NCBI GenBank assembly: GCA_011316305.1
Contig: SAUG01000021.1
Coordinates: forward strand, 1 to 64,000
DNA: 64,000 bases
Reading direction: 5' to 3'
Source of the DNA: Rusavskia elegans
Taxonomy: Eukaryota; Ascomycota; Lecanoromycetes; Teloschistales; Teloschistaceae
In this document: positions 21,332 to 32,285 of the stretch, in pieces
Layout of the letters: each line of letters starts with the position of its first letter
Position numbering within the stretch: the stretch's first letter is position 1
The notes under the pieces: model-generated
The model's database searches: none
The model's input: only the letters and a program-made list of their open reading frames with translations
Told to the model about the DNA's origin: nothing
Translations under genes and position numbers: made by a program

Positions 21332-22173
21332 ATGATTACGGAAGCCTCGTGGCTATATCCTTTGAAGGCACGTAACTCGACCATATCCAGGGGCGAACAC
21401 CTACTGACGGGCAACAGGGTATCATTTACTTCGCGCGTCATCCTTTCCTTTATCCCCTCTTACGAACGCGGCTCCTACCGTGTGTCCTGTTGTCCGCCTT
21501 TGTTCTCACGAACCTCTTCCTCTGGACGTACCTCCCCCAGGTCGCATTCCTCGCCATATTCCATGGCAGACAACTTGCCTTCCTGAATGCAACCTTCCTG
21601 GTCCTGGGCGAGGCTGCCGCTATCACAGCCCTCCTCTTTGAATGCTTCTTTGCCGACGAGACCCTTGTCGACGTGTTCGATGCTACTTTGATCAACGAAG
21701 GATGCAGTGACCTGGTCGCTACATCGAGAGTGGTAGATCCATCAGCTGGCGATCCAGCCAAACAGCTCGGCAAACCTGTGACGTCCGCCATATACTCTCC
21801 ATTCTCGTTGCGGCAAATCATCGAATTCATTGTCTTCCTGCCGCTCAATTTCATTCCTGTGGCCGGAACGCCCTTGTTCTTGGTTATGACCGGATACCGT
21901 GCTGGGCCTCTCCATCACTATCGATATCTTCATCTATTAGGGTTCACCAAGAAGCAGCGGAATATCTACCTTAACCGAAGGAAGCTGCGATACACATGGT
22001 TTGGAATCACGGCATTGATTCTACAACTGGTACCGGTTTTGAGCATGCTTTTCCTCTTGACGACGGCTTCTGGTAGTGCCTTGTGGGCTTCTAGGCTTGA
22101 GAAGAAAAGGAAGTTGGCTGGGAATTCGAATGATACTGAGCCTGCACCAAATTATCAGGACGATCCTGCATAA
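21332..22173 (+). CDS. RRT8: RRT8/LDS-like membrane protein
   Basis: Fungal homologue of yeast Rrt8/Lds proteins, which sit on lipid droplets and affect the dityrosine spore wall; it resembles EI24. Exon 1 (21332-21367) encodes MITEASWLYPLK. Exon 2 (21418-22173) begins GIIYFARHPFLYPLL. The only in-phase junction uses a GC donor (AAG then GCACGT) with AG at 21417, which rebuilds the family block WLYPLKGIIYF. The rest shows FLWTYLPQVAFLAI, an acidic loop, FLPLNFIPVAGTPLFLVMTGYRAGPLHHYRYL, and LQLVPVLSMLFLLTT, with four or five membrane spans. The total is 263 aa. The N-terminus is shorter than in many family members, so an additional upstream exon is possible. Confidence 0.78.
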
Positions 22174-22398
22174 TCCCAGTATGAACGAAGAACACATGTA
22201 CTGTCACTCATGTTTGCACCACAACAAGGCATCTTCGGTGCCAGACGAGAAATCCTATGGCTAAAGCTAGACACACCGACGTATCTGTACAGTATGCCTT
22301 ATCCCAGGTCCATCCCAGCCATGCCGCAGAACCAGGGAATCTGGATATGCCTTTTCGGAAGTTGGGGCATATACTGTTCAATGTCATGGAATTTTGAT

Positions 22399-23115
22399 CT
22401 ATGTCTCTGTTTGCTGCCTTTGCGTACGTGCGGTTGCGCTATTATCTAGCCTTCCAGATGTTCCAGCCTGCGCCTCCATGTCGTCAGCATCACGAAGCAG
22501 CGCATACGTTTCCCCGTCTCTCGTCGTTCCGTCGTGTTGCTTCCAATCCCGATGGCAGTCGGGGCAAACAGGATGAAGGTGGAGACTACCAAAAGGGTAG
22601 GGCAGTACGAATTGTGCAACGATCAGGCCATGCATGACGCAACAGAACATCCAAGGGACTGAGGTATATGCCCGCAGCATTGCTACACCTGAGTTGTACT
22701 CATGTGCGGAACACAGTACACCATTTACTATGAGGAAGACAAGGAACGAAATAAAGCCTAGCAGGTCCACCCATGCGAGCAGTTGGAGCGGGACACCATG
22801 CTGGTATAGGCGGCTGGCGACGAGGTCATATACGTTCCAGATCAGGCTAATCGTCAGCTAGGTGAAGCGTCAGCTAATCCATTTGGACAAAGCGGATTGG
22901 ATTCGAGGGAGACATACCGGGAGAAAAGCAAGCGCATTGAGAACCTTGTCGCGCGCAAGACATACAGAGATTATGTTGAAGAATAGACCAAGGTTGATAG
23001 AGATGATAGCGACAAGACGGAGATGGTAGCGTTTATGGGATTTGATACCGTTGAGGAACTCGGGATCTTGAATGGCTCGCCAGAGAATTTCCGATATATC
23101 CTGTTTGTGGCTCAT
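22399..23115 (-). CDS. Uncharacterised four-TM membrane protein
   Basis: Two minus-strand exons, 23115-22918 and 22857-22399, joined in phase 0 (CCG then GTATGT; CACCTAG then CTG). The product has 218 aa. After a hydrophilic start (MSHKQDISEILWRAIQDPEF) come hydrophobic segments near residues 33-53, 62-80, 93-112 and 128-150, then a Cys/His patch (HLHPVCPDCHRDW) and an acidic, Gln/Thr-rich cytoplasmic-type tail. The layout resembles MARVEL-type fungal proteins, but I cannot name the family. The gene faces the RRT8-like gene tail to tail, with about 225 bp between stops. Confidence 0.6.
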
Positions 23116-25733
23116 GATGCTACGAAGATTGAAAAGTTTTGGGAAGAGAAAATAGTAGAATAGGTAAACAGAGGAGAGGTTGTAGCTCTTAGAAGTGCTA
23201 GGTACTCCAGAGTACATACATCCGACGGGTCTGATCGCCGCACAGCCCAGTAGACCTCCACCGCCTTGTAGGCAACAACCGCGAAGGGTGATCCTTACCG
23301 CGTGTAGATGGTGAGGCTCACTGCATCTGCAAAGAAACCGTGTTGATCCGGCTCGTTCGGGTCCAACGGTCGCTAAGCGACGGGTGCGCAGTCGTATTAT
23401 GATAATAGAATCCTTGATCGATAGCAGATGTTTACGGTTTCCTCTTGCATAGCCTATTTGACATCTGGAAACTGTTCGATTCATGGACTGCGTTAAAAGT
23501 TATTTTAATTTCCAGGCGAAAGTTCGCGCCGGGTCCGCCGCCATGAGCTCCCAGGCAGGTTTTGTGGACTGGTGCATTGACCACCAAACGACCAGCTGCA
23601 AGCTTACAAGCTCCGCAAAGATACCAAAGAAGGCCTGCACCTGCTGTCAGCAGGCGACACCCCCCCGGACAATTACCTCCAGTCTGCCCTAACCGCGTTC
23701 CAGATATTCTTCAACAACTCGTTGAACGAGCAGCCGAGCCCCAAACTTATCTACGGTGCCTCAACCTGGCTCGCAGAGGATACTAAGAAGACGGACAAGT
23801 CATCGAAGAGAAGACAAAGATATTTGAAGCTCGACTACATCCTTTACTCCCTCCTCCGGCCGCAGCTGGGCATCCGTTGCACGGGAAGTCCCCTTAACAG
23901 CGAACGCCTGCTCTACAAGAGTAGTCGTTATATTTTATTTCAGGTCAGGACAGAAATTCAGGGAACGACAGGTTATTGTTCGTATGACAACGTCGCCGTT
24001 GCGTAGAAAGATAAGGAACTGAAGCCATCACAATTTGCGAGGTGTGAGCATGTAGGCAGCAGCATGTAGGTGGTTGATTGTAGCTATGGAGAAAAGTAGG
24101 ATTCGCCAAGACCACGCTAAGCCTTAGTAGGCATGATCAGGGGCTTCCCTTGATTAGTAATCTACTCCCATTGGTCAATGTGCATCTGGCCAGATTGCAT
24201 CTCCACCATGATAACCCCTATGCAGGCTCTCACGAGAAGATATCGACAAGACCCTATTCGAAAAGGGCATCACAAACAACCAAGTAGCAGCGGCCCAGAC
24301 TTTACCCGGCTCGGGGGACGTCAAGGTCACGGCCGCCAACCCAGTAGAGGCTGCTAATACTGAAAGCGAACGAAGAGTAGACCAAGGCTATCAGTCCGGC
24401 GGCCAGCCTGAAGGTCAAGACCTATGGCATGTATGTGAAAGGCGTCAAGACTGCGGCCCCAGCGATCAGCGATGCAGGATGCTAAGAGTAGATTACGGAA
24501 AGGAACAAAAATACATTAAAGATAGTCATATAATAGGTAGGATATCTACGCAAATTTAAGGAAGGGGAAATTACAACACCATTGGTTATCGAACTCAAAA
24601 CGAAATCCAAGCAGATACAGCAAGCAGGGCTGATAAGACTCCATAGTCGGAACCCCGCTACCGATCAAACGCGAGGACTCGAAGGGTGTATCAGCGGCAT
24701 GAGGGTGTCTATTTATATTTGGTTAATTTGGTTAATTTTTGGTTTTGGTGCCCGGTGAACCAGTGGTTCGGTGAGCAAATCAAGCGTTGGTATACCAGCA
24801 TCGAATACACGGTAGCAGAAATGGTACCCCAGTTCAATTGACGCAGATAACGGTTCCTTGGAATTTCAATTCAAATCTGCTCAGGAATGTGACGTATCCT
24901 TCCACCGGTAAGTCGTATTTATATACCAAAGGTGACTGGAAGATCAAGACCGTACATGGTTTCGCCCGCTCATTCGGAAGTTCAAGCCAAATTTCCCACT
25001 ATCCGGCACTGCGTTCACTGTCATGCGGAGCTATAGGCTACAGGGCAGATCTCAGTCTTCCAATATTTCAAGAGAATATACAATATTGAAGTTAAGAAAC
25101 CAGACGATCTATGTATCAATTTAGGGAACAAGGAGTACCCCGTCTTCGTTCTTCCAGAGATCTGAAAAGTACAACCAGGGCAACAATATAAGAAGTAGCT
25201 GGACGGCAGTCAGATATCCCTGATACTACAGTCTGCGGTACGGAAGCCCGTGGACAATATACGCCGTATCATCAACCAGGGTACAACAATAGTGGGCCTT
25301 TCCGACGAGTTCAAATCTAGTCAGTATCTTAGAAGCTGTAACAGTCAGCTGCTAACTTATATTACAGCAGCAGTACGGAGTCAAAAATCGCGGCATCCCG
25401 TAAGACGGCCTGATGCAATTAACACTGGCCCTGCTACTACCTTCTGGCCTTCCTGCTGCCCACCGCAAAGGTGTCTCATAAGACACTGGTCCTAGGTCCA
25501 GCCCTCTGGCCTCGCCAAAGTCGGGGTCGGCCTACTTTTCGAGTCAACGCGGGGGTTGTTTACGTTTGTCTGGTTAACGTAGAATATGTGGTTCTGGCCT
25601 GGACTGCTTTCGTGCCATTCCACTACCTCATCTTTGCAAGTGGGATAGAGAGGGCATGCTCGTCTTGCAACGTCAGCAGGCTGCCAGTCCACTCAGAATG
25701 AGTAGGAGTTGGAAGCGCAACAGTATTCACCAG
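23116..25733. other. 2.6-kb gene-poor region with broken coding-like fragments
   Basis: No intact gene fits here. Pieces with coding-like composition appear in shifting plus-strand frames around 23590-23810, 24230-24480 and 25230-25330, separated by stops and frame changes. AT-rich filler lies at 24490-24760, including a short TTTGGTTAA-type repeat near 24716-24740. See the separate pseudogene entry and finding. Confidence 0.45.
23590..24483 (+). pseudogene. Possible decayed gene, fragments in several frames
   Basis: Around 23592-23820 one frame reads LQAYKLRKDTKEGLHLLSAG, later LTAFQIFFNNSLNEQPSPKL and ASTWLAEDTKKTD. Around 24230-24390 another reads REDIDKTLFEKGITNNQ, then AAQTLPGSGDVKVTAANPVE. 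A frame change then gives SPAASLKVKTYGMYVKG and a stop at about 24483. No start codon or splice sites link them. The residue composition suggests former protein-coding sequence. I do not recognise the ancestor, and all pieces could still be chance. Confidence 0.3.
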
Positions 25734-27448
25734 ATGGAAGAACTCTACAGCGTAAGAGGAACAACACAAACACACTTGGCTATTATCTAACCTGAAGCAG
25801 AGCGCCATAGCGCTTCTAAATAGCAGACGCCGGAAAGCTAGGCCCAGCCTGACGGGTCCGCCGGGTGGAAGCAATATCCCTGGCCTAGATTCGATGCCCA
25901 GCTTGAACGGGACGCCTAGCTTGAAAGGTACACCTAGTCTTATGGGAGTTAGAGAATGGTTACAAGAATTAGGACATTCGGTATTTATTCCTGTTCATGA
26001 TTGATGTCTAAAGCACGCTGACCGAAGACCCAGGATGAAGACGTCAACCGTCTCAATGTTATACACGTTTCAGGAACAAAAGGAAAAGGTAGCACGTGTG
26101 CCTTCATCAACTCGTTCCTGAAAGCGCATGGCGAACGGACTGGATTCCCACGGAAGATCGGGCTCTACACCTCTCCTCACTTAAAATTTGTGCAAGAGAG
26201 GATCCAGATCGACTCAAGACCAATATCGGAGATCCTCTTTGCGAAATATGTGTTTGAAGTCTGGCATGGTTTATCTGGCAAGATCTCACCCGGACCTCGC
26301 TACCTTCAACTATTGTTACTTACATCTGTTCACGCCTTTATCAGAGAGGGAATCGATGTTGCCATCTATGAGACTCATAATGGTGGAGAGTATGACGCTA
26401 CGAATGTTATTCAGAAGCCTGTCGTCACGGGAGTTACGACAATTGGGATGGATCACGTTGAGCAGCTCGGCCCACTGATCGAGAATATTGCCTGGCATAA
26501 GGCGGGAATCTTCAAACATGGCAGTCCTGCTTTCTCAGCTTTCCAGGAGCCTGCGGCTGCTACGGTGTTACAGCAGCGAGCAAATGAGAAGAATGTGGCG
26601 CTGCAGTTTATCGGCGTCAATCCTACGATACCACACAACGCGTTGGCCTTAAAGCCAGAGGTCCAGAGAACGAATTGCTCGCTTGCTATTGCTCTTGCCA
26701 GCACTTTCCTCAAAGTAAAGGCACCTCAGGATGACTGCATCTTAGCGTCGCAGGATATACTCCAAGGTATCGAGCAGTTTTCGTGGCCTGGAAGATATCA
26801 CCATATCGTTGATGGCAATCATCAGTGGTTTCTAGATGGAGCTCATAATGAGCTCAGCATCCAGAAAGCTGCACACTGGTTCGTTGAAACTATCTTGGAG
26901 GGGCAAGGGTACCTAGTTGTGTCCGTTTTGAACACCGTGGAATTGGAAGCTGACCTTGCTAGCACAAGCCCACCATGTACTCGCGTTCTTATTTTCAGCC
27001 ACATTTCGGAACGAGATGGAGCAGCCCTTCTAAAAGGTGTTGCCGAAGCTCTACACAGGGGAGGATTGCAGATACAACACGTCATCCTGAGCACATATAA
27101 AGAACGGCAAGACGGTGCTGTCAGCATGGGTACAGCTAATTGACGATTCTCTCTCTTTTTTTTTTATGCGAGCTGATGTTCAATCCAGACCCTTGTTCCA
27201 AAACCCCTGAACAAACATTCTCGCTAGACCTTCAGAAGGACTATATTGAAGCTTACCGAAGTATCGATCCAGATGCTCGTATATCAATTGAGCCGACCAT
27301 TGAGGGAGCTTTGAACCTTGCAAGGGAAATTGGTAGTCGTGACAACGGCATGCAGACTTTAGTGACAGGGAGTCTGTACCTGATTGGTGGTGCGCTCCGA
27401 CTTTTGGAGAAGGATACTAAAGGGATGCCCTACAATATTTCGACTTAG
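25734..27448 (+). CDS. MET7: Folylpolyglutamate synthase (FPGS)
   Basis: Adds glutamates to tetrahydrofolate (ATP-dependent ligase), retaining folates for one-carbon metabolism. Four exons: 25734-25751, 25801-25980, 26034-27129 and 27189-27448. Phases agree, giving 517 aa. Exon 1 is only 18 nt (MEELYS). The P-loop GTKGKGST lies at about residues 80-87. KIGLYTSPH and the IQIDSRPIS block follow, then GGEYDATN, TTIGMDHVEQLG, WPGRYH, DGAHN and the terminal TGSLYLIGGAL. The last intron (59 bp) contains a T10 tract. Before the catalytic part there is a repeated element (PSLNGT, PSLKGT, PSLMGV). No mitochondrial presequence is seen. Exon 1 is so small that another start is possible. Confidence 0.88.
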
Positions 27449-28211
27449 GTGGGAGCCGTCTTGTTTGCCTGGCTTACTGCTCTTGGGATTTGAGATGGGT
27501 AAATAGACATGCAGCAGTATATGAGTACGTGTAGCTTTACATCTGACTAGTCATGAATCATTTGAACCTACGTTCGCTCCTTTGGTATATTTGTTTGCAC
27601 CGAAAGTTACCATGATGACGGTTGTGAACCTTTCAAAACCACACCACAACGGGGGCCCCATAGTTGACTTGTTCTTAGTGGATATTTGAGGTCTGATAGA
27701 GGTTTACACACCCCTTCAGCTTTACAGCCGAGGTGTGAAGCTGGAAATGATGTTGCCGTAAAGGGTCCTCGGCTAGGATACCTTCTTGCTAAGGTTCCAT
27801 AATAGCGTTGATATAGTCTTTCTTAGCGTTCTGATGAGTGGCATAATCTGCCAAAACTGATGATGCTCAGCTTGAGCTCGACTATCTCTAACGTAGGTCC
27901 GAATTTACTCTGTCTGTGGCCGTATGTAATGGAGAATTTCTTATGGCAGTATATATTCTACCCGTTTCCGTCGCTGGAAGTCAAGACGTGTACAAGCCTT
28001 TGTACCTGGAAAATACCAAGATCTTAGAACAACTAAGGTACACTCCTACTGGGCTGTAATGAGTTTCGGAGTTCTGTTCAAGGCGACAATACTACTTGCT
28101 TGGTCTAGAGAAGAGAAGACATGAAGATTTCGGTAAATACAACTCGTCAATCTCCAAGCCTGAGCAACAATACTGCTCAAATTCCACACTCCACAGCCCG
28201 ACAGTTACATC
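27449..28211. other. Convergent intergenic spacer
   Basis: Between the 3' ends of FPGS (plus) and the BAS2-like gene (minus). An imperfect inverted element lies near 27706-27746 (ACACC/CAGCTT against GGTGT/AAGCTG). No gene seen. Confidence 0.45.
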
Positions 28212-28846
28212 TTAAGCCTTAAAATTTCGCTTTCGCGCACCAGGGGCAGCTTTTTTAAAGCCCAAAGCAATTGCTGCATTGGCATTTGGCGTCGTGTTCC
28301 CGAACCCACATCCGCCATCACGTTCCTGGGCAACAATAGGGCCGGCGCATTTCCCTGATTTGAAACCACAGCAGCCGCTCGAGCATTGCGCATCAGAAGT
28401 GCAGGCACCAGTGATAAATTGGGTGCCTGCCACCACTGGGGCCGGACTCTTTGCTTGGGTATTCGGCACAGCTGCCGCAGCATCTCCAGCGGTCACACCA
28501 GGAGCAGCGATGTTACTGCCCAGTGCCTTCGCAGCATCGGCATTGGGAGCGGCGTCTCCGAACCCGCATCCGCCATCGCGTTGCTGGGCGATCACTGGCC
28601 CCGCGCATTTGCCGGTGTTGAATGCACAGCAACCAGAGGCGCAATCAGAATCGGATTTGCAGGCACCGGTGATGAATTGGGTCCCTGCTTGAGCCAAAGC
28701 CATGGGGCTGGCGGAGGGAATGGCGAATGAGACTATAGGTGAAAGCGTTAGGGTGAGGATGAGGACAGTAAGGGTAAAGGTAAAAAGAAGAGGGGCGTAC
28801 CGTTGATGATGGCGGAAAGCCCAAGGAGGTACAGAGCGGAATGCAT
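28212..28846 (-). CDS. BAS2-like secreted Cys-rich protein, two tandem domains
   Basis: Exon 1 (28846-28801) gives most of a signal peptide (MHSALYLLGLSAIIN). Exon 2 (28732-28212) joins in phase 1 after CTATAG. The total is 188 aa. Two near-identical domains of about 55 aa follow, at about residues 31-85 and 117-170. Each begins GTQFITGAC, then has C-x3-CC, KCAGP, RDGGCGFG and a PNA-rich end. They are joined by an Ala/Pro linker. This matches proteins annotated as biotrophy-associated secreted protein 2 in plant-associated ascomycetes, which as I recall carry one such domain. The second domain keeps every Cys. The biological role here is not shown; the family also occurs in non-pathogens. Confidence 0.75.
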
Positions 28847-30393
28847 TGTGAGTAGAGGTTCGGATGGTGTTTCGAAAGACAATACTATAGGGTGAAGGGA
28901 TGTTTTGGCTGGTGATGGCGATCTAGTATTGAGATATAGGAGCAATTGCAGAGAATGTGGAGAAGGAAGGGAATGGGGATTGTATCAAACAATCGCCAGA
29001 ATCGAAATACTGAAGTGTTGTAAGACAAAGAGAATATGATGATGCTATGGTCGAGGAGGTTTACCGTCTTCTTATAGTTGGATGTTCTCATGCAATATTG
29101 AGAGTACCGATCCGCATAGCTACAACGCCGCCACTGACCTCCACGACCAAAGATGTAGATCCTTCATGCGTACATCTATGCTTCCCTACCGGATTGATGT
29201 GTGGAGAAGTATTCTTAGGTACGGACACTGTGGAGCTTCCCAACCGAGCGTCAACGGAGCTCTTGGTATAGGTGAGCTTGTGCATTCACGGAAGGTATTA
29301 ACGCGCGTCACTGAAGTGAAGAGTCGATAGGATGGCCATCTCTTCTCCATTGGTATCTAAACTAGGTGCAAAGTCGATGAGCGGCAGTGGTATAAGGGGC
29401 AGTCAGAAAATAGCTGAGGCGGCGTCACCGGGCGTTACCGGGCGTTTACTCTAGCGTCCCACTTTGCTGACTCAGCTGCCACGCTAGGCCTTTGTTTTCT
29501 TCCCATGGAAACCTTAGGGAAGGTGCATGAATACTTGGCTGCCGCAGGACGACCACCTCATGTTCTTAGAGGGACGAACTCACAATCCAATTCGCATGCG
29601 TTCGGACTGGTCGGCATGATATCTTTGGAATCTCTGTGAGCCCTTAGCTAAGCAGTCGAAGTTCTCCGCGCCTGGGGAAGTGGAAGCAGCCCTGGTAGGC
29701 AAATGTCGGTGGTGGGTAGCAGAATTGGAGCATCGCAATGCCAAGATTCCACCAGGACCTCTGGTTGAGAAGGCCTCTGAGCTGGGCTGGGACTGGTGGT
29801 CGTTTCAGATTTGGAAGTTGTGTTTTGTTTTGGGCCGAGCGAAGGCACGCGACTTGACTGGTGCAGAGCCTCACCAGCAACAGCCGCCGACTCCCTGACT
29901 AGAAACATCCAATTTCTTATCAGTCTCGACTCTCGACCTCGTCGACAACGAAGGTCCTGAAACCGTTCAGATACCAATTTCGAACAGGGCAGATGAGTTG
30001 ATAGGGATTGCTTTGCTATGCACGTCACAGCTAACGCCGACAAGAGCTGCCTCTTTGGTCGAGCTCCACTCATCTTCCCCATCTACACGTTTCGGATCAA
30101 TTCATAAGAGATGCCCCTACCTCTCTCATCTGGCTGTGAATTTTCGTTTGGGAGTACAGTACAGTCACTTCACGGTCGAGTCGAGTCTTTCATTGCCCTC
30201 GTGTTTTTCCTTGTCTTCACTCTTTTTGCCTTGTCATCGTTTCTTTCAGTCGTTCTCCTTTATGGATTGTAGTACATTGTTCCCATAATCCCTTGTTTCT
30301 TTCCCTTTGTCCACTCATCCCCTTCGTTCATAGCAGCTGGGTCTGCTGCTTTTCACTTTCCTCTACCATTTTCTAATACTCGAAGCGACCATC
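28847..30393. other. 1.5-kb intergenic region between two secreted-protein genes
   Basis: Divergent upstream region of the BAS2-like gene and the Ser/Thr-rich gene. It contains a 10-bp tandem repeat at 29421-29446. The last 200 bases before 30394 are a pyrimidine-rich leader with many TTC/CTT runs. Open frames on both strands (for example 29648-30082 minus) lack recognisable features. Confidence 0.45.
29421..29446. repeat. 10-bp tandem repeat GGCGTYACCG, 2.6 copies
   Basis: Two full units (GGCGTCACCG and GGCGTTACCG) are followed directly by GGCGTT. This lies in the long divergent spacer between two secreted-protein genes and could be a clustered regulator site. No specific factor is assigned. 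Confidence 0.6.
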
Positions 30394-32285
30394 ATGCGCT
30401 CCCACGCTCTAACCCTCGTACTGCTGGCAGTCATCTCTAATAATGTCTCAGCTGCTCTCCTGCGATACAAGGAGCACCCAGTCAGGTAAGTCATGCTGTC
30501 ACCCCTCCTGCGAAGCGTTTGCTAATCTCTCCTAGACATCGTCACTACGGCCGATCCTTCAACGAGTCAAATATCGCTGCGGCATCCTCACAACCCGCCG
30601 AGCCAATCTTAACACAGTCGACATCACCGAGTCAAACTCCTACTCGATCTTCACCAACCACGAGTATCCTCCCAACGAATCTTTCGAAGCAAGTGGGTTC
30701 GGTTCCAGCTCAAGGAAGCGGTCCAAATGCAGCCAAGATTGACCAGCAGAGCTTGATGCAGTCGTCATCTATCACCACGATGGGGACCCCTCGAAGCTCG
30801 GCTCCTGCCAGTGCCCGTACGAAGCAAGTGGGATCGGTCCCAGCTGAAGGAAGCGGTCCAAATGCTGCCAAGATCGATCCGCAGAGTTTGACGCAGGCAC
30901 AGGGCTTTGGAACGAATGCTGAGACCTTGCATATCGAAAGCGATTCTTCACAGAGGTCTCCTGCCTCCTCGACATTTCAGGTTAGCTCTTCTGCGACACC
31001 TACCAGTGGCATGGCTGCTGCGTCAACTGGGCAGGGAAGCCCATTCGCACCGCTTCCGGGCAGCCAAGTCGCTGAATCTTCAAGTCTCGCCAAAACGTCC
31101 ATGAACAAGCCCGCGACAACGTTTGCAACGAGGTTGAGCTTGGGAACAGGCGTCGCGACGCCCGCGTCCCAGCCACCGACCTCCCAAGTCTCGTCAGAAC
31201 CCGCCTCAGGTCAGCTCTCCGTCTCATCTGGTGGAGAATCGACAGCCTCAACTCCCAGGGGTTCCTCAACCATCGAGGTAGCTGGACCTTCGCTCTCTGT
31301 AATGCCAACGGCTGGCGATAATCTGGCTATGGCAGTAGCATTCAATAAGGGGTACAAATCCTTGACATTGGACTCGCAGTGTGACCCTAAGGATCGTCTA
31401 CAGATGACCGTTTGCATCAACGGCCTGTTTGCATCATGCAATGAAGCTGGTCGGTACACGGTTTCACCTTGCATCGAGGGCAAGCAATGCTTTGCGCTAC
31501 CCTTGATGACAGCAGGATCGACGGGAATCAATGTCATGTGCGAAAGTCCCAGCAACGCAGCCCGAGTACTGCAGGCAGAAAGTACTGCGAAAAGTTCACA
31601 GACTACCGGGTCTATAGCCACCACAAAGGTTTCCTCCATTCCAACAACGGCTACTTTGTCCGCTACAGCAATGTCAAACTCATTCGCCACTTCATCGGAT
31701 CAGATCGCGAACACCCAAAGGACCGAGACGTCGTCCGCCCAGCCAAAATCCCAGACAAGCACGACTTCTAGCAACATTGAGCCAAGTGTGGTTGCGACGA
31801 CGGATCCTACTACCGAGCCATCGGCTACCCCTACAAGCTTCCAGACACCGACGACCTCGAGTGCCACTCAGTCTAACTCAGCTACATCCAGCGATGCTAT
31901 GACTCCAAGCACCACTCCTATCGCCACAACAGAGCAGTCTTCTCCAGCACAGGCCTCGAGCTCGACAGATATTCCCCTGATCATTTCTTTCCCAAGCTCA
32001 TTGTCATCATCGCTGCCAGAACAATCCGAGGAAGCACCTGAACCAACAAAAATGCTTTCCCCGGCGCCGGCAGCAGCAGCAGCAGCACCAACATCAGTAG
32101 CATTTGCTGAAAAGTTGGTGCAGCCTTCACCATCGCAGCAGGCTCCTACTTCTGTTCCTACCTCTGCAGCAAGTACCGTGCCAGTAGCTCTAGCGGGGAT
32201 CACTAGCTTGCCTATAGCGAATGACAATGACAAGCTCAAAGAAAGGACAGTCACGGTTACTGTCACCACCACAGAACGCCTCTGA
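30394..32285 (+). CDS. Ser/Thr-rich secreted protein with CBM19-like Cys domain
   Basis: Exon 1 (30394-30485) encodes a signal peptide (MRSHALTLVLLAVISNNVSA) and ends in GTAAGT. A 50-bp intron leads in phase 2 to exon 2 (30536-32285), giving 613 aa. The sequence is mostly Ser/Thr/Pro/Ala, typical of O-mannosylated wall or secreted proteins. Residues about 300-375 are different: a compact domain with six Cys (SQCDP, TVCINGLFASC, SPCIEGKQCFALPL, VMCES), like the small chitin-binding-type (CBM19-like) domains of fungal secreted proteins. The motif KQVGSVPAxGSGPNAAKID occurs twice near residues 80-140. A poly-Ala tract comes from a GCA/CAG repeat near 32067-32087. No GPI-anchor hydrophobic tail is seen. 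The sugar ligand is unknown. Confidence 0.7.
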
